Assembly: GCA_937957775.1 (NCBI GenBank)
Contig: CALFXV010000092.1
Span: 1-8,251 of the forward strand
Source: an uncultured Methylotenera sp.
GTDB lineage: Bacteria; Pseudomonadota; Gammaproteobacteria; Burkholderiales; Methylophilaceae
Length of the DNA: 8,251 nt
Reading direction: 5' to 3'
Below are positions 1 through 5,632 of the stretch, one piece after another. Under the pieces are notes generated by a model. That model searched no databases and was not told the origin of the DNA. It saw nothing but the letters and a program-made list of their open reading frames with translations. Both the position numbers and the translations under genes were made by a program. The first letter of the stretch is position 1, and the number at the start of each line of letters is the position of its first letter.

Positions 1-555
1 CGGTTCAGCTTTGTGGCGTTTACCTAGACGCGTGACCACACGACCTTGCAGTTCGTGGTAGGGGATGTCCGGCACATTAACGTTCAGTAAAGTGGGGGAG
101 GTGAAGCCGTGTTTTTGGTAGTGTTGAATTAATTCTACCGCCACTTTGGCGGCCGTTTCAAAATGCGTGGCGTTATGCTGTGACATGGATAGAGCGATAG
201 ACGGTATGCCTAATAAATAGCCTTCCATGGCAGCGGCAACCGTGCCGGAGTAGATGGTGTCATCGCCCATGTTGGCACCGTCGTTAATGCCACTGATGAC
301 CATGTCTGGCATCTCATCCATGAGGCCGGTTAAGGCTATGTGCACGCAGTCGGTTGGCGTGCCATTGACATAAAAAAAGCCGTTAGCGGCTTTTTTAACG
401 CTCAATGGTCTGTCCAAGGTTAATGAGTTGCTCGCGCCACTTCTGTTGCGCTCTGGTGCGACCACGGTAATTTCGGCCAATTGTGCGATGTGAGCAGCCA
501 GCACGCTTAAGCCAGGGGCAAAATAGCCGTCGTCGTTTGAGAGTAAAATTTTCAT
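1..555 (-). CDS. surE: 5'/3'-nucleotidase SurE, C-terminus cut by window edge
   Basis: SurE is a metal-dependent phosphatase that removes phosphate from nucleoside 5'- and 3'-monophosphates (and short polyphosphate in some species) in the cytoplasm. The first 185 codons are present; the family is usually about 250 residues, so roughly 60-65 are missing past base 1. Visible signatures are [16 protein letters not shown] at residues 1-16 with the metal-binding pair D8-D9, [11 protein letters not shown] at 37-47 with the metal-ligand serine S39, NGTPTDC at 64-70, and [18 protein letters not shown] at 88-105, which supplies the ligand asparagine. The ATG at 555 matches the usual family start exactly. 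No Shine-Dalgarno sequence precedes it, and a perfect TATAAT lies only 6 bases upstream, so the transcript may be leaderless. Codons 54-61 (KKAANGFF) form a terminator-like inverted repeat. The identification is secure. Confidence 0.96.
   Translation of the reverse strand, partial: MKILLSNDDGYFAPGLSVLAAHIAQLAEITVVAPERNRSGASNSLTLDRPLSVKKAANGFFYVNGTPTDCVHIALTGLMDEMPDMVISGINDGANMGDDTIYSGTVAAAMEGYLLGIPSIALSMSQHNATHFETAAKVAVELIQHYQKHGFTSPTLLNVNVPDIPYHELQGRVVTRLGKRHKAEP
373..396. terminator. Intrinsic-terminator-like hairpin inside surE
   Basis: This is a perfect 10-base inverted repeat: AAAAAAGCCG (373-382), a 4-base loop (383-386) and CGGCTTTTTT (387-396). Read on the minus strand, which is surE sense, it is a GCCG-CTAA-CGGC hairpin followed by seven Ts. 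On the plus strand it is followed by six Ts. It therefore has the form of a bidirectional rho-independent terminator, but it lies in codons 54-61 of surE. The GC part of the stem is only 4 pairs, so its strength is uncertain, and ribosomes on surE would normally mask it. The sequence structure is certain; a terminator function is inference. Confidence 0.5.
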
Positions 556-561
556 AGCCAA

Positions 562-567
562 ATTATA
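562..567 (-). promoter_or_regulatory. Candidate -10 box of surE promoter
   Basis: The minus strand reads TATAAT here, a perfect sigma-70 -10 hexamer, ending 6 bases before the surE ATG. The best -35 at 18-base spacing is TCAACT, which matches TTGACA at only three positions. Transcription starting about 7 bases after the box would begin at or next to the A of the start codon, giving a leaderless or nearly leaderless mRNA. This fits the lack of a Shine-Dalgarno sequence. It also implies that surE need not depend on the coaX transcript. Confidence 0.45.
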
Positions 568-595
568 GTAGAAGACAGCCGATTTAGTTGAGTGC

Positions 596-610
596 AGGTT
601 TAAAAAACCT
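596..610. other. Small inverted repeat between the 74-residue gene and surE
   Basis: AGGTTT and AAACCT are separated by three As. On the minus strand the hairpin lies 18 bases after the stop codon of the 74-residue gene. It is AT-rich, and no T-run follows it in the direction of transcription, so it is at best a weak terminator. It is recorded because it is the only hairpin in the 73-base gap before surE. Confidence 0.25.
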
Positions 611-628
611 AAAACTTATTGGCTATGA

Positions 629-853
629 CTACTGCTTTGTATCTGGCGTGCTGGGCGTAATGGCCGGGCTTAATTCGACCGGCTTTTCTGGCAACAAAGC
701 AATCTCGGCTGGGCTGAGTATTTTTATCTCGTCTGCACTAGCAGATGCCGAACCACTTGCTGTTTCAGTTGGTTTAGCGCTGAATTGGGCTAAATTAAAA
801 TAAGCCCATATGGCCAAGTTGAGAATTAATAATAAAGCTATCCATTTTTTCAT
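629..853 (-). CDS. Small membrane-anchored protein, SPOR-protein-like N-terminus without a SPOR domain
   Basis: This 74-residue protein has a lysine pair (K2-K3) and one hydrophobic segment at about residues 4-19 (WIALLLILNLAIWAYF). An Ala/Ser/Thr/Pro-rich stretch follows, then ILSPAEIALLPEKP at about residues 45-58. It would sit as a single-pass inner-membrane protein with its tail probably periplasmic, or be exported. Its ATG overlaps the coaX stop as ATGA (850-853), so translation is probably coupled to coaX. In many betaproteobacteria, as I recall, the gene after coaX encodes a longer protein with the same membrane anchor and a '..LSP.E...LP' linker leading to a peptidoglycan-binding SPOR domain. 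Here the reading frame ends straight after the linker, and the 73 bases to surE hold no SPOR remnant. It may be a natural short form or a truncated relic. No function can be assigned. Confidence 0.6.
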   Translation of the reverse strand: MKKWIALLLILNLAIWAYFNLAQFSAKPTETASGSASASADEIKILSPAEIALLPEKPVELSPAITPSTPDTKQ

Positions 854-1617
854 TGCGATTCACTTTGCAGGTTACGGTCCATGAAATACAGGCCGTGTAA
901 AACTAAATTATCCACGATGCTGCAGGGTATTGTCACCGCTAAGCCAGTTTTTATTAATGCCGCATCGCCGCCACTGATGATAACGTGGGGTGGTTTGTTG
1001 TCGTTTGCTGTTAAGGCTGCAGACATTTCCTTGATGGCACCTACGACGGCGTTTAAGGCGCCGAATTGCATGGCATCCTCTGTGTTACGGGCAAATTTTG
1101 TTTGCTCAGTGAGTTTGCTGCTAGAGCTTGTTTCCGGTAATTGCGCGGTGGCTTGCGTCAAACTCTGTTGCATCAAATGCAAGCCTGGCAGTATCCAGCC
1201 CCCCAGAAAATCAGCTTGCACGCCACGGACGGAGAGAGCGTCTATGGTAACGGCCGTGCCTGCGCACACCACCACGCAAGAGGTTTTTTGCATGCAATAA
1301 GCGGCCATCATGGCAGCGAAACGGTCGCTGCCTAATGCCTGCGCCACTTGATAGTGGTTGCGCAGGCCGGCCATGTCGGCTGGCGATTGCACTGTGTGCA
1401 TGGGTGCTGGGCTTCCGGCCAAGCGTTTGATTATGCTGGCTTGATGCGCAGCACCTGCAACATTAGAGACGATAATGCGTTGGTATGCCGATGCCGATGG
1501 GAAGGCTAGGTTGGCTAATTCGCTGTTTAAGCCGCTGCCGAAGTCGACGATTTCCCCTGCGCTGTTAAACACTGCCCATTTGGTTTTGCTGTTACCGCTG
1601 TCTATGCATAAAAGCAT
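850..1617 (-). CDS. coaX: Type III pantothenate kinase CoaX
   Basis: CoaX phosphorylates pantothenate to 4'-phosphopantothenate, the first step of coenzyme A synthesis. Type III enzymes differ from CoaA in needing a monovalent cation, having a high Km for ATP and resisting CoA feedback. The 255 residues match the usual family length. The acetate/sugar-kinase-fold motifs appear in order: DSGNSKTK at 6-13 (phosphate binding), GSDR at 96-99 with the family's catalytic aspartate D98, GTAVTID at 120-126, and GGWILPG at 139-145. The ATG at 1617 gives the standard start (MLLCIDSGN); a GGGGA about 11 bases upstream is a poorly spaced ribosome-binding site. It lies downstream of birA in the same direction with a 125-base gap, and it overlaps the next small gene by ATGA. 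Confidence 0.96.
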   Translation of the reverse strand: MLLCIDSGNSKTKWAVFNSAGEIVDFGSGLNSELANLAFPSASAYQRIIVSNVAGAAHQASIIKRLAGSPAPMHTVQSPADMAGLRNHYQVAQALGSDRFAAMMAAYCMQKTSCVVVCAGTAVTIDALSVRGVQADFLGGWILPGLHLMQQSLTQATAQLPETSSSSKLTEQTKFARNTEDAMQFGALNAVVGAIKEMSAALTANDNKPPHVIISGGDAALIKTGLAVTIPCSIVDNLVLHGLYFMDRNLQSESQ

Positions 1618-1696
1618 GCTAAGTCTAATCCCCGCTGGTTTGGCAAAAATGCCGCATAGTTATGTGCGCAAAGTCTATACAATCTGACGCAATTTA

Positions 1697-1724
1697 ATCT
1701 TAATGAACGGTAAAAAAACTTCAA
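1697..1724 (-). promoter_or_regulatory. Candidate promoter for coaX
   Basis: On the minus strand TTGAAG (1719-1724) and TAAGAT (1697-1702) are 16 bases apart, with a T7 tract directly after the -35 box. Each hexamer is a partial sigma-70 match. It would give an untranslated leader of about 70 bases before coaX. It lies in the 125-base gap after birA, where I found no terminator, so coaX may be read both from here and from birA. Confidence 0.35.
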
Positions 1725-1742
1725 TTCTAGCACCATGATTGG

Positions 1743-2735
1743 TTAGTTAGCTTTACGTAGGCTGATTTCACCTGATGAGAAGCGTTGTTCACCCAGTGCG
1801 CTGTTCACCAACAAAATCCCGTCATCGGCCACGCCCGCAACCGTGCCCACCGTCTCTCTGCCATCTGGATGCAGCATGCGCACGGCTTGTTGATGAAATG
1901 CATGGTGGCCAGTCCATTCATCACGCAAACTGGTGAAGCCTTGCTGTTCAAACTGGCTTAATACTTGCGCTAGGTGTTTGAGTAGGGTGCCAAGTAAAAG
2001 GTTGGGGTCTATGCTTTGTGGGGCAGCGCTGGCGATATCGGTCACCGCTTGGTCTATTTGCTGCTTTAGTTTGGATGGCAAATTCAAGTTGATGCCTATG
2101 CCTATCACGGCTGCGCTGGGGCCTTCCATGTCGCCTTGTAGTTCTATCAGTATGCCGGCTAATTTCTCTGGCACCCCTTGTGAGTTAAGAATTAATACGT
2201 CATTTGGCCATTTAAGTTGAGCGCGGCTGATGCCTAGGCTGTGTAGGGCGCGTATTAAGGCCACGCCTACAGCTAAGCTTAAGCCGGACAGTGCCGAGGC
2301 CCCGCATTGAAAGCGCCATAGCAAAGAAAAAGTCAGGCTAGCACCTAAGCCGGCCTGCCAATTACGCCCGCGTCTGCCGCGGCCGTTGCTTTGCAAATTG
2401 GCAGCGACGCAAGTGGCATGCGCTAAGCCTTGGTTGAGCTTTTGCATCATGTAACTGTTGGTGGAGGCTAGGTGGTCGTGCACTTCCAATTTAAACCAAG
2501 CGCGCTGCTCGCCTATGGCCTGTGCGATGGCTTGTTCGTCTAATAAGGTCAGCGCTTGCGGCAATTTATAGCCGCGGCCACGCACCGAATACAATTCCAC
2601 CCCTAACTTTTCTGCCTCCTGCAAGGCATTCCAGACCGTGGCACGCGAGACTTTACATTGTTTGGCAATGGCCTCACCGGAATGGAATTTACCATCGGCG
2701 AGCAAACGTAAAATTGGAAAGGTTAGGGCGTTCAT
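1743..2735 (-). CDS. birA: Biotin-[acetyl-CoA carboxylase] ligase / biotin repressor BirA
   Basis: BirA activates biotin as biotinyl-5'-AMP and transfers it to the biotin carrier protein of acetyl-CoA carboxylase. Forms with a DNA-binding domain also repress biotin genes. This 330-residue protein has the full bifunctional layout. A winged helix-turn-helix spans about residues 8-58 (CKVSRATVWNAL recognition helix, RGRGYKL wing). The ligase core follows with STN at 90-92, GRGRRGRNW at 117-125 (biotin/AMP loop), KWPNDV at 174-179, KLAGILIE at 190-197 with the catalytic lysine K190, and VIGIGINLN at 209-217. The C-terminal SH3-like domain ends in GEISLR. I chose the ATG at 2735; a TTG two codons earlier (2741) also stays in frame, and neither has a clear ribosome-binding site. 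It is divergent from glnS and upstream of coaX. No TTGTAAACC-type operator of the E. coli kind is visible, so its repressor targets, if any, lie elsewhere. Confidence 0.95.
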   Translation of the reverse strand: MNALTFPILRLLADGKFHSGEAIAKQCKVSRATVWNALQEAEKLGVELYSVRGRGYKLPQALTLLDEQAIAQAIGEQRAWFKLEVHDHLASTNSYMMQKLNQGLAHATCVAANLQSNGRGRRGRNWQAGLGASLTFSLLWRFQCGASALSGLSLAVGVALIRALHSLGISRAQLKWPNDVLILNSQGVPEKLAGILIELQGDMEGPSAAVIGIGINLNLPSKLKQQIDQAVTDIASAAPQSIDPNLLLGTLLKHLAQVLSQFEQQGFTSLRDEWTGHHAFHQQAVRMLHPDGRETVGTVAGVADDGILLVNSALGEQRFSSGEISLRKAN

Positions 2736-2789
2736 AGGCAAACGCAGTTTATCACAGGCGCAACAGCCATGGCATGGCCTGCGGCTAAT

Positions 2790-2803
2790 TGGCCTAGAGG
2801 CCA
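2790..2803. repeat. Inverted repeat in the birA-glnS divergent gap
   Basis: TGGCCT-AG-AGGCCA is a perfect 6-base dyad with a 2-base centre, in the 124-base region between the divergent birA and glnS starts. It lies about 20 bases upstream of the candidate glnS -10 box, over the place a -35 region would occupy. The surrounding bases are rich in GGCC and CCATGG words. It could be an operator or chance; it does not match a biotin-operator sequence. Confidence 0.3.
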
Positions 2804-2823
2804 GATATTTGCCGACTATGGTG

Positions 2824-2829
2824 TAAAAT
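2824..2829 (+). promoter_or_regulatory. Candidate -10 box of glnS promoter
   Basis: TAAAAT sits 30 bases before the glnS ATG and matches the sigma-70 -10 consensus at five of six positions. No good -35 lies 16-18 bases upstream; TTGCCG at 2809-2814 is too close. It would give a leader of about 24 bases. The call rests on the single hexamer and its position. Confidence 0.3.
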
Positions 2830-2859
2830 AAGCGACATTATTTTTTAATTAAGTCCACC

Positions 2860-4626
2860 ATGGCATCAGAAAAAGCACCCATTCCATTAGGCTCGAATTT
2901 TATCCGCGCCATCGTTGAAAAAGACATAGAGCAAGGCGTGTATCGCACCCGAAAATGGGCAGGCAGCCCTGGCGACGCGGTTCATCAGTCAGCAGGCCAG
3001 GTGGATCAAGCAAAAATCCGCACGCGTTTTCCACCTGAACCGAACGGCTATTTGCACATAGGCCATGCCAAATCCATCTTTTTAAATTTTGGTTTAGCGC
3101 GCGATTACGCTGGCGTTTGCCATTTGCGTTTTGATGACACCAACCCAGAAAAAGAAAGCCAAGAATACGTAGACAGCATCACCGATGCAGTGAAGTGGTT
3201 GGGTTTTGATTGGCATAATGGTGGCGAACAAAATCTGTATTTTGCTAGCAATTATTTCGACTTCATGTACCGTGCGGCCGAGTGTTTAATCGAACACGGC
3301 CACGCCTACGTGGACAGCCAAACAGCGGATGAAATGCGCCTTAATCGCGGCAGCTTGACCGAAGCCGGTAAAAATTCACCCTGGCGTGATCGCAGCGTGG
3401 CCGAAAATTTAGCCTTATTCCGTGCCATGCGCGACGGCCAACATGCCGACGGCAGCTTGGTGTTACGTGCCAAGATAGACATGGCTTCAGCCAACATCAA
3501 CTTGCGCGACCCGGCAATTTACCGCGTGCGCCGTGCGCACCATCACAATACCGGCGACAAATGGTGTATTTACCCTATGTATACCTTTGCTCATCCGATT
3601 GAGGATGCCTTGGAGCAAATTACCCATTCCATTTGCACCTTGGAGTTTGAAGATCAGCGTCCTTTTTACGATTGGCTATTAGGCCGTCTGGCTGAAGCCG
3701 GATTGCTGGCTCAGCCTTTGCCTAAGCAATACGAATTTGCCCGTTTAAATCTGACTTACGTGGTGTTATCCAAACGTAAATTGATCCAGTTGGTGGATGA
3801 GAAGCACGTGGCTGGCTGGGATGACCCGCGCTTGCCTACCCTGGCCGGCGCCCGTCGCCGAGGTTACACAGCAGAAGGCTTTAAATTGTTCACCGATCGC
3901 ATAGGCGTGTCCAAAGCCGATTCCTGGATAGATTACAGCACCTTAGAGGATTGCATGCGCGAAGTGCTCAATGAATCAGCCGAGCGCCGCATAGCGGTGT
4001 TAGACCCCATTAAGTTGGTGATTGATAATTACCCGGTTGCTCAGGTTGAGGATTGCTTTGCGCCTAATCACCCGCTTAAGCCTGAGTTGGCTAAGCGCGT
4101 GGTGCCATTAAGCCGCGAGCTATGGATAGAGCGTGAGGATTTCATGGAAGAGCCCAGCAAAGGCTTTTTTAGGTTGATGCCCGATGGCTTGGTACGCTTA
4201 CGCTACGGATACGTGGTGAAATGCACTGGTTTTGAGAAAGATGCTACTGGCAAAGTCACTGTGGTGCATTGCGAGTATTTACCAGACACCAAATCAGGCA
4301 CGCCAGGTGCCGACAGCATTAAGGTGAAAGGCAATATCCATTGGGTGTCGGTGGCCCATGCCTACGAATGCGAAGTGCGTTTGTACGACAGATTGTTTAA
4401 GGAGGCGCATCCGGGTGAGGGCGATAAAGACTTTTTAGATGACATCAACGCCGATTCGGTGAGGGTGATACGTGCACAGTTAGAACCCAGTTTGAAAGAA
4501 GTGCAGGCGGAGTCGCGTTTCCAATTTGAGCGTCACGGTTATTTTGTGGCCGATAAAAAAGACAGTTTGGCTGGCAAGCCGGTGTTTAATCGCACCGTCA
4601 CTTTGCGTGATGCATGGCAAAAATAA
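2860..4626 (+). CDS. glnS: Glutaminyl-tRNA synthetase
   Basis: GlnRS is the class I synthetase that charges tRNA-Gln with glutamine in the cytoplasm. Its presence indicates direct glutaminylation in this organism. The 588 residues exceed E. coli GlnRS (about 554). Class I signatures are clear: PPEPNGYLHIGHAKS at 58-72 with the HIGH motif at 66-69, and VVLSKRK at 301-307, the KMSKS equivalent with leucine replacing methionine. Other GlnRS-typical blocks are LRFDDTNPEKE, KNSPWRDRSVAENLALF, GDKWCIYPMY, CTLEFEDQRPFYDW and WDDPRLPTLAGARRRGYT. The C-terminal anticodon-binding beta-barrels are intact through VFNRTVTLRDAW. About 20 extra residues lie near positions 29-51, before the catalytic core. 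The ATG at 2860 has only a weak AAG-type ribosome-binding site. A DUF123 gene follows after 33 bases and is probably cotranscribed. Confidence 0.98.
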   Translation: MASEKAPIPLGSNFIRAIVEKDIEQGVYRTRKWAGSPGDAVHQSAGQVDQAKIRTRFPPEPNGYLHIGHAKSIFLNFGLARDYAGVCHLRFDDTNPEKESQEYVDSITDAVKWLGFDWHNGGEQNLYFASNYFDFMYRAAECLIEHGHAYVDSQTADEMRLNRGSLTEAGKNSPWRDRSVAENLALFRAMRDGQHADGSLVLRAKIDMASANINLRDPAIYRVRRAHHHNTGDKWCIYPMYTFAHPIEDALEQITHSICTLEFEDQRPFYDWLLGRLAEAGLLAQPLPKQYEFARLNLTYVVLSKRKLIQLVDEKHVAGWDDPRLPTLAGARRRGYTAEGFKLFTDRIGVSKADSWIDYSTLEDCMREVLNESAERRIAVLDPIKLVIDNYPVAQVEDCFAPNHPLKPELAKRVVPLSRELWIEREDFMEEPSKGFFRLMPDGLVRLRYGYVVKCTGFEKDATGKVTVVHCEYLPDTKSGTPGADSIKVKGNIHWVSVAHAYECEVRLYDRLFKEAHPGEGDKDFLDDINADSVRVIRAQLEPSLKEVQAESRFQFERHGYFVADKKDSLAGKPVFNRTVTLRDAWQK

Positions 4627-4659
4627 GCCCTAATCTGGCTGGTTTTTAGCCAAATTTAA

Positions 4660-5010
4660 ATGAAAAAATTTATTACTTATCGATTGTTTATTGAAGTAAC
4701 TGAATTTTTAACATTAACTGTAGGTAAGTTGGGGAAATTCGATTTCCCAGCTGGCCATTACGTATACACCGGCAGCGCCAAGGCCAATCTAGAATCGCGC
4801 ATTGCCCGCCATTTAAGTAAAGATAAAAAACTCAAATGGCACATTGATTATTTGCTTAATGCCCCTGGCGTGCATGTCATCCAGGTTACCCGTTCAATTG
4901 AAACCGAATGCGCTTGCAACCAAAATACGCCAGGCAATTGTTTGGTAGCTAAGTTTGGAGCCAGCGATTGCCGGTCCGGCTGCATCAGTCACCTAAAGTA
5001 CCAAGCTTAA
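4660..5010 (+). CDS. DUF123 / GIY-YIG-like (Uri-type) small nuclease-family protein
   Basis: This 116-residue protein resembles the DUF123 family (COG1833), distantly related to GIY-YIG nucleases; I know of no settled function. Visible conserved blocks are VGKLGKFDFPAGHYVYTGSA at 21-40, where GHYVYTG corresponds to the GIY-YIG strand pair; RIARHL at 47-52; KWHIDYLL at 59-66; ETEC at 81-84 with E83 a possible catalytic acid; and GASDCRSGCISHLKY at 100-114. Five cysteines (84, 86, 94, 104, 108) crowd the last third and could bind a metal; this is inference. The N-terminus MKKFITYRLFIEV fits the family's first strand. It follows glnS by 33 bases with no convincing terminator between. Its stop codon overlaps that of the convergent gene in TTAA (5007-5010). 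There is no clear ribosome-binding site before the ATG. Confidence 0.82.
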   Translation: MKKFITYRLFIEVTEFLTLTVGKLGKFDFPAGHYVYTGSAKANLESRIARHLSKDKKLKWHIDYLLNAPGVHVIQVTRSIETECACNQNTPGNCLVAKFGASDCRSGCISHLKYQA

Positions 5011-5489
5011 GCTGATTTAGGCCGCCGTTTGTGTTGATAACGGTAAGCCAACAGAATAATCAGTCCGGCTACATTGGGTAGCCACACTTCAGGGTTAGAC
5101 CACGGTATGCCGTCTATGGTGAAATCCGAAATAGGCCAAAATATCGGTGTGGGAAAGTAGCTAAGGCTATGAAAAGGAAAGTCTAAAACAATGTGAAATG
5201 GCCATGCCAGCATGGCAAAGGCAATATCCCGACGCCAGAACGCCACCAAGGCTATGATGGGTATGCACACGACAAAGCTGTGCCAGATGTCATAGGAAAT
5301 AAACAGCCAGCTAGGCATGCCTATGATGGAAGGTGGGCCAGCTTGAAAGCTGCCATCGATTAATCTGCTTAGCAGATACGCCCCGAACGAACATAAGTCC
5401 GGTAACGCGCCAAATAGCAAGGCTAGGCGGGCGTGCTTGCGGTAGCCAAATAATCCGTAGCCCCATAAGGCATGACTTAAGGTATCCAT
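5007..5489 (-). CDS. Small integral membrane protein, YdjM-like metal-dependent hydrolase family (putative)
   Basis: This 160-residue protein appears related to the YdjM/DUF457 group of inner-membrane proteins called metal-dependent hydrolases. Their substrate is unknown to me. The N-terminus MDTLSHALWGYGLFG supplies H6, GALPDL at 27-32 supplies D31, YDIWHS has H70, and HIVLDFPFHS at 99-108 adds H99, D103 and H107. These polar residues lie in or next to hydrophobic segments and could form a metal site. Likely membrane spans are about 22-40, 71-85, 89-104 and 135-150, and the tail is basic (QHKRRPK). FPTPIFWPISDF and DGIPWSNPEVW are blocks I associate with uncharacterised homologues. The ATG at 5489 has a GGA about 6 bases upstream. 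The gene is convergent with the DUF123 gene and divergent from the rpfE-like gene. The membrane location is firm, the enzyme activity is not. Confidence 0.72.
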   Translation of the reverse strand: MDTLSHALWGYGLFGYRKHARLALLFGALPDLCSFGAYLLSRLIDGSFQAGPPSIIGMPSWLFISYDIWHSFVVCIPIIALVAFWRRDIAFAMLAWPFHIVLDFPFHSLSYFPTPIFWPISDFTIDGIPWSNPEVWLPNVAGLIILLAYRYQHKRRPKSA

Positions 5490-5632
5490 AGTTTATCCGT
5501 GTTATTAAATTGAGGCATGGTGCAAGCCTAAGCATTGCTGGCAGTTAAAAATCACTCAGGCTATTTTTATATCCCCGAAGCTTAGCACTAGCAAGTAAAA
5601 TCTAGGCTAATTATTTTTATTAAGTGCATGGC
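5490..5632. other. Divergent intergenic region, membrane protein and rpfE-like gene
   Basis: About 140 bases separate the two divergent starts. The region holds a TAAAAT hexamer at 5596-5601 on the plus strand, about 32 bases before the likely rpfE start, as a possible -10 box without a good -35. It also holds an imperfect hairpin at 5526-5542 (GCC, AGCA, TGCT, GGC arms). AGGCTATTTTTAT-like words recur near 5558 and 5604. None of these is strong enough to call as a defined regulatory site. Confidence 0.3.

Noticed and set aside
588..803. Open frame on the plus strand opposite the 74-residue gene
   Set aside because: It is the antisense shadow of the minus-strand gene, with no family resemblance and no coupling; the minus-strand frame has a sensible membrane anchor and an ATGA overlap with coaX.
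786..808. TGGGCT/AGCCCA inverted repeat with an 11-base AT-rich loop
   Set aside because: A short stem with a long loop inside the coding region of the 74-residue protein; not distinguishable from chance.
881..1335. Plus-strand open frames within coaX
   Set aside because: They overlap a clearly recognised pantothenate kinase in full and their translations show no recognisable motif.
1618..1742. Possible riboswitch or structured leader before coaX
   Set aside because: Only 4-5 base stems (for example GGCA-TTTT-TGCC) are visible and none matches a known riboswitch core; only a tentative promoter was kept.
2736..2741. TTG at 2741 as the birA start
   Set aside because: It adds only two residues (MP) and has no better ribosome-binding site; the ATG at 2735 is preferred, though not proven.
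4636..4652. Hairpin TGGCT...AGCCA after glnS as a terminator
   Set aside because: The stem is only 5 pairs, the Ts lie in the loop rather than after the stem, and the DUF123 gene starts 8 bases later.
5337..5377. Two short hairpins in the membrane-protein gene (CAGCTT-AAGCTG and ATCTGC-GCAGAT)
   Set aside because: Both have 6-base stems in coding sequence, a size expected by chance several times in a window of this length.
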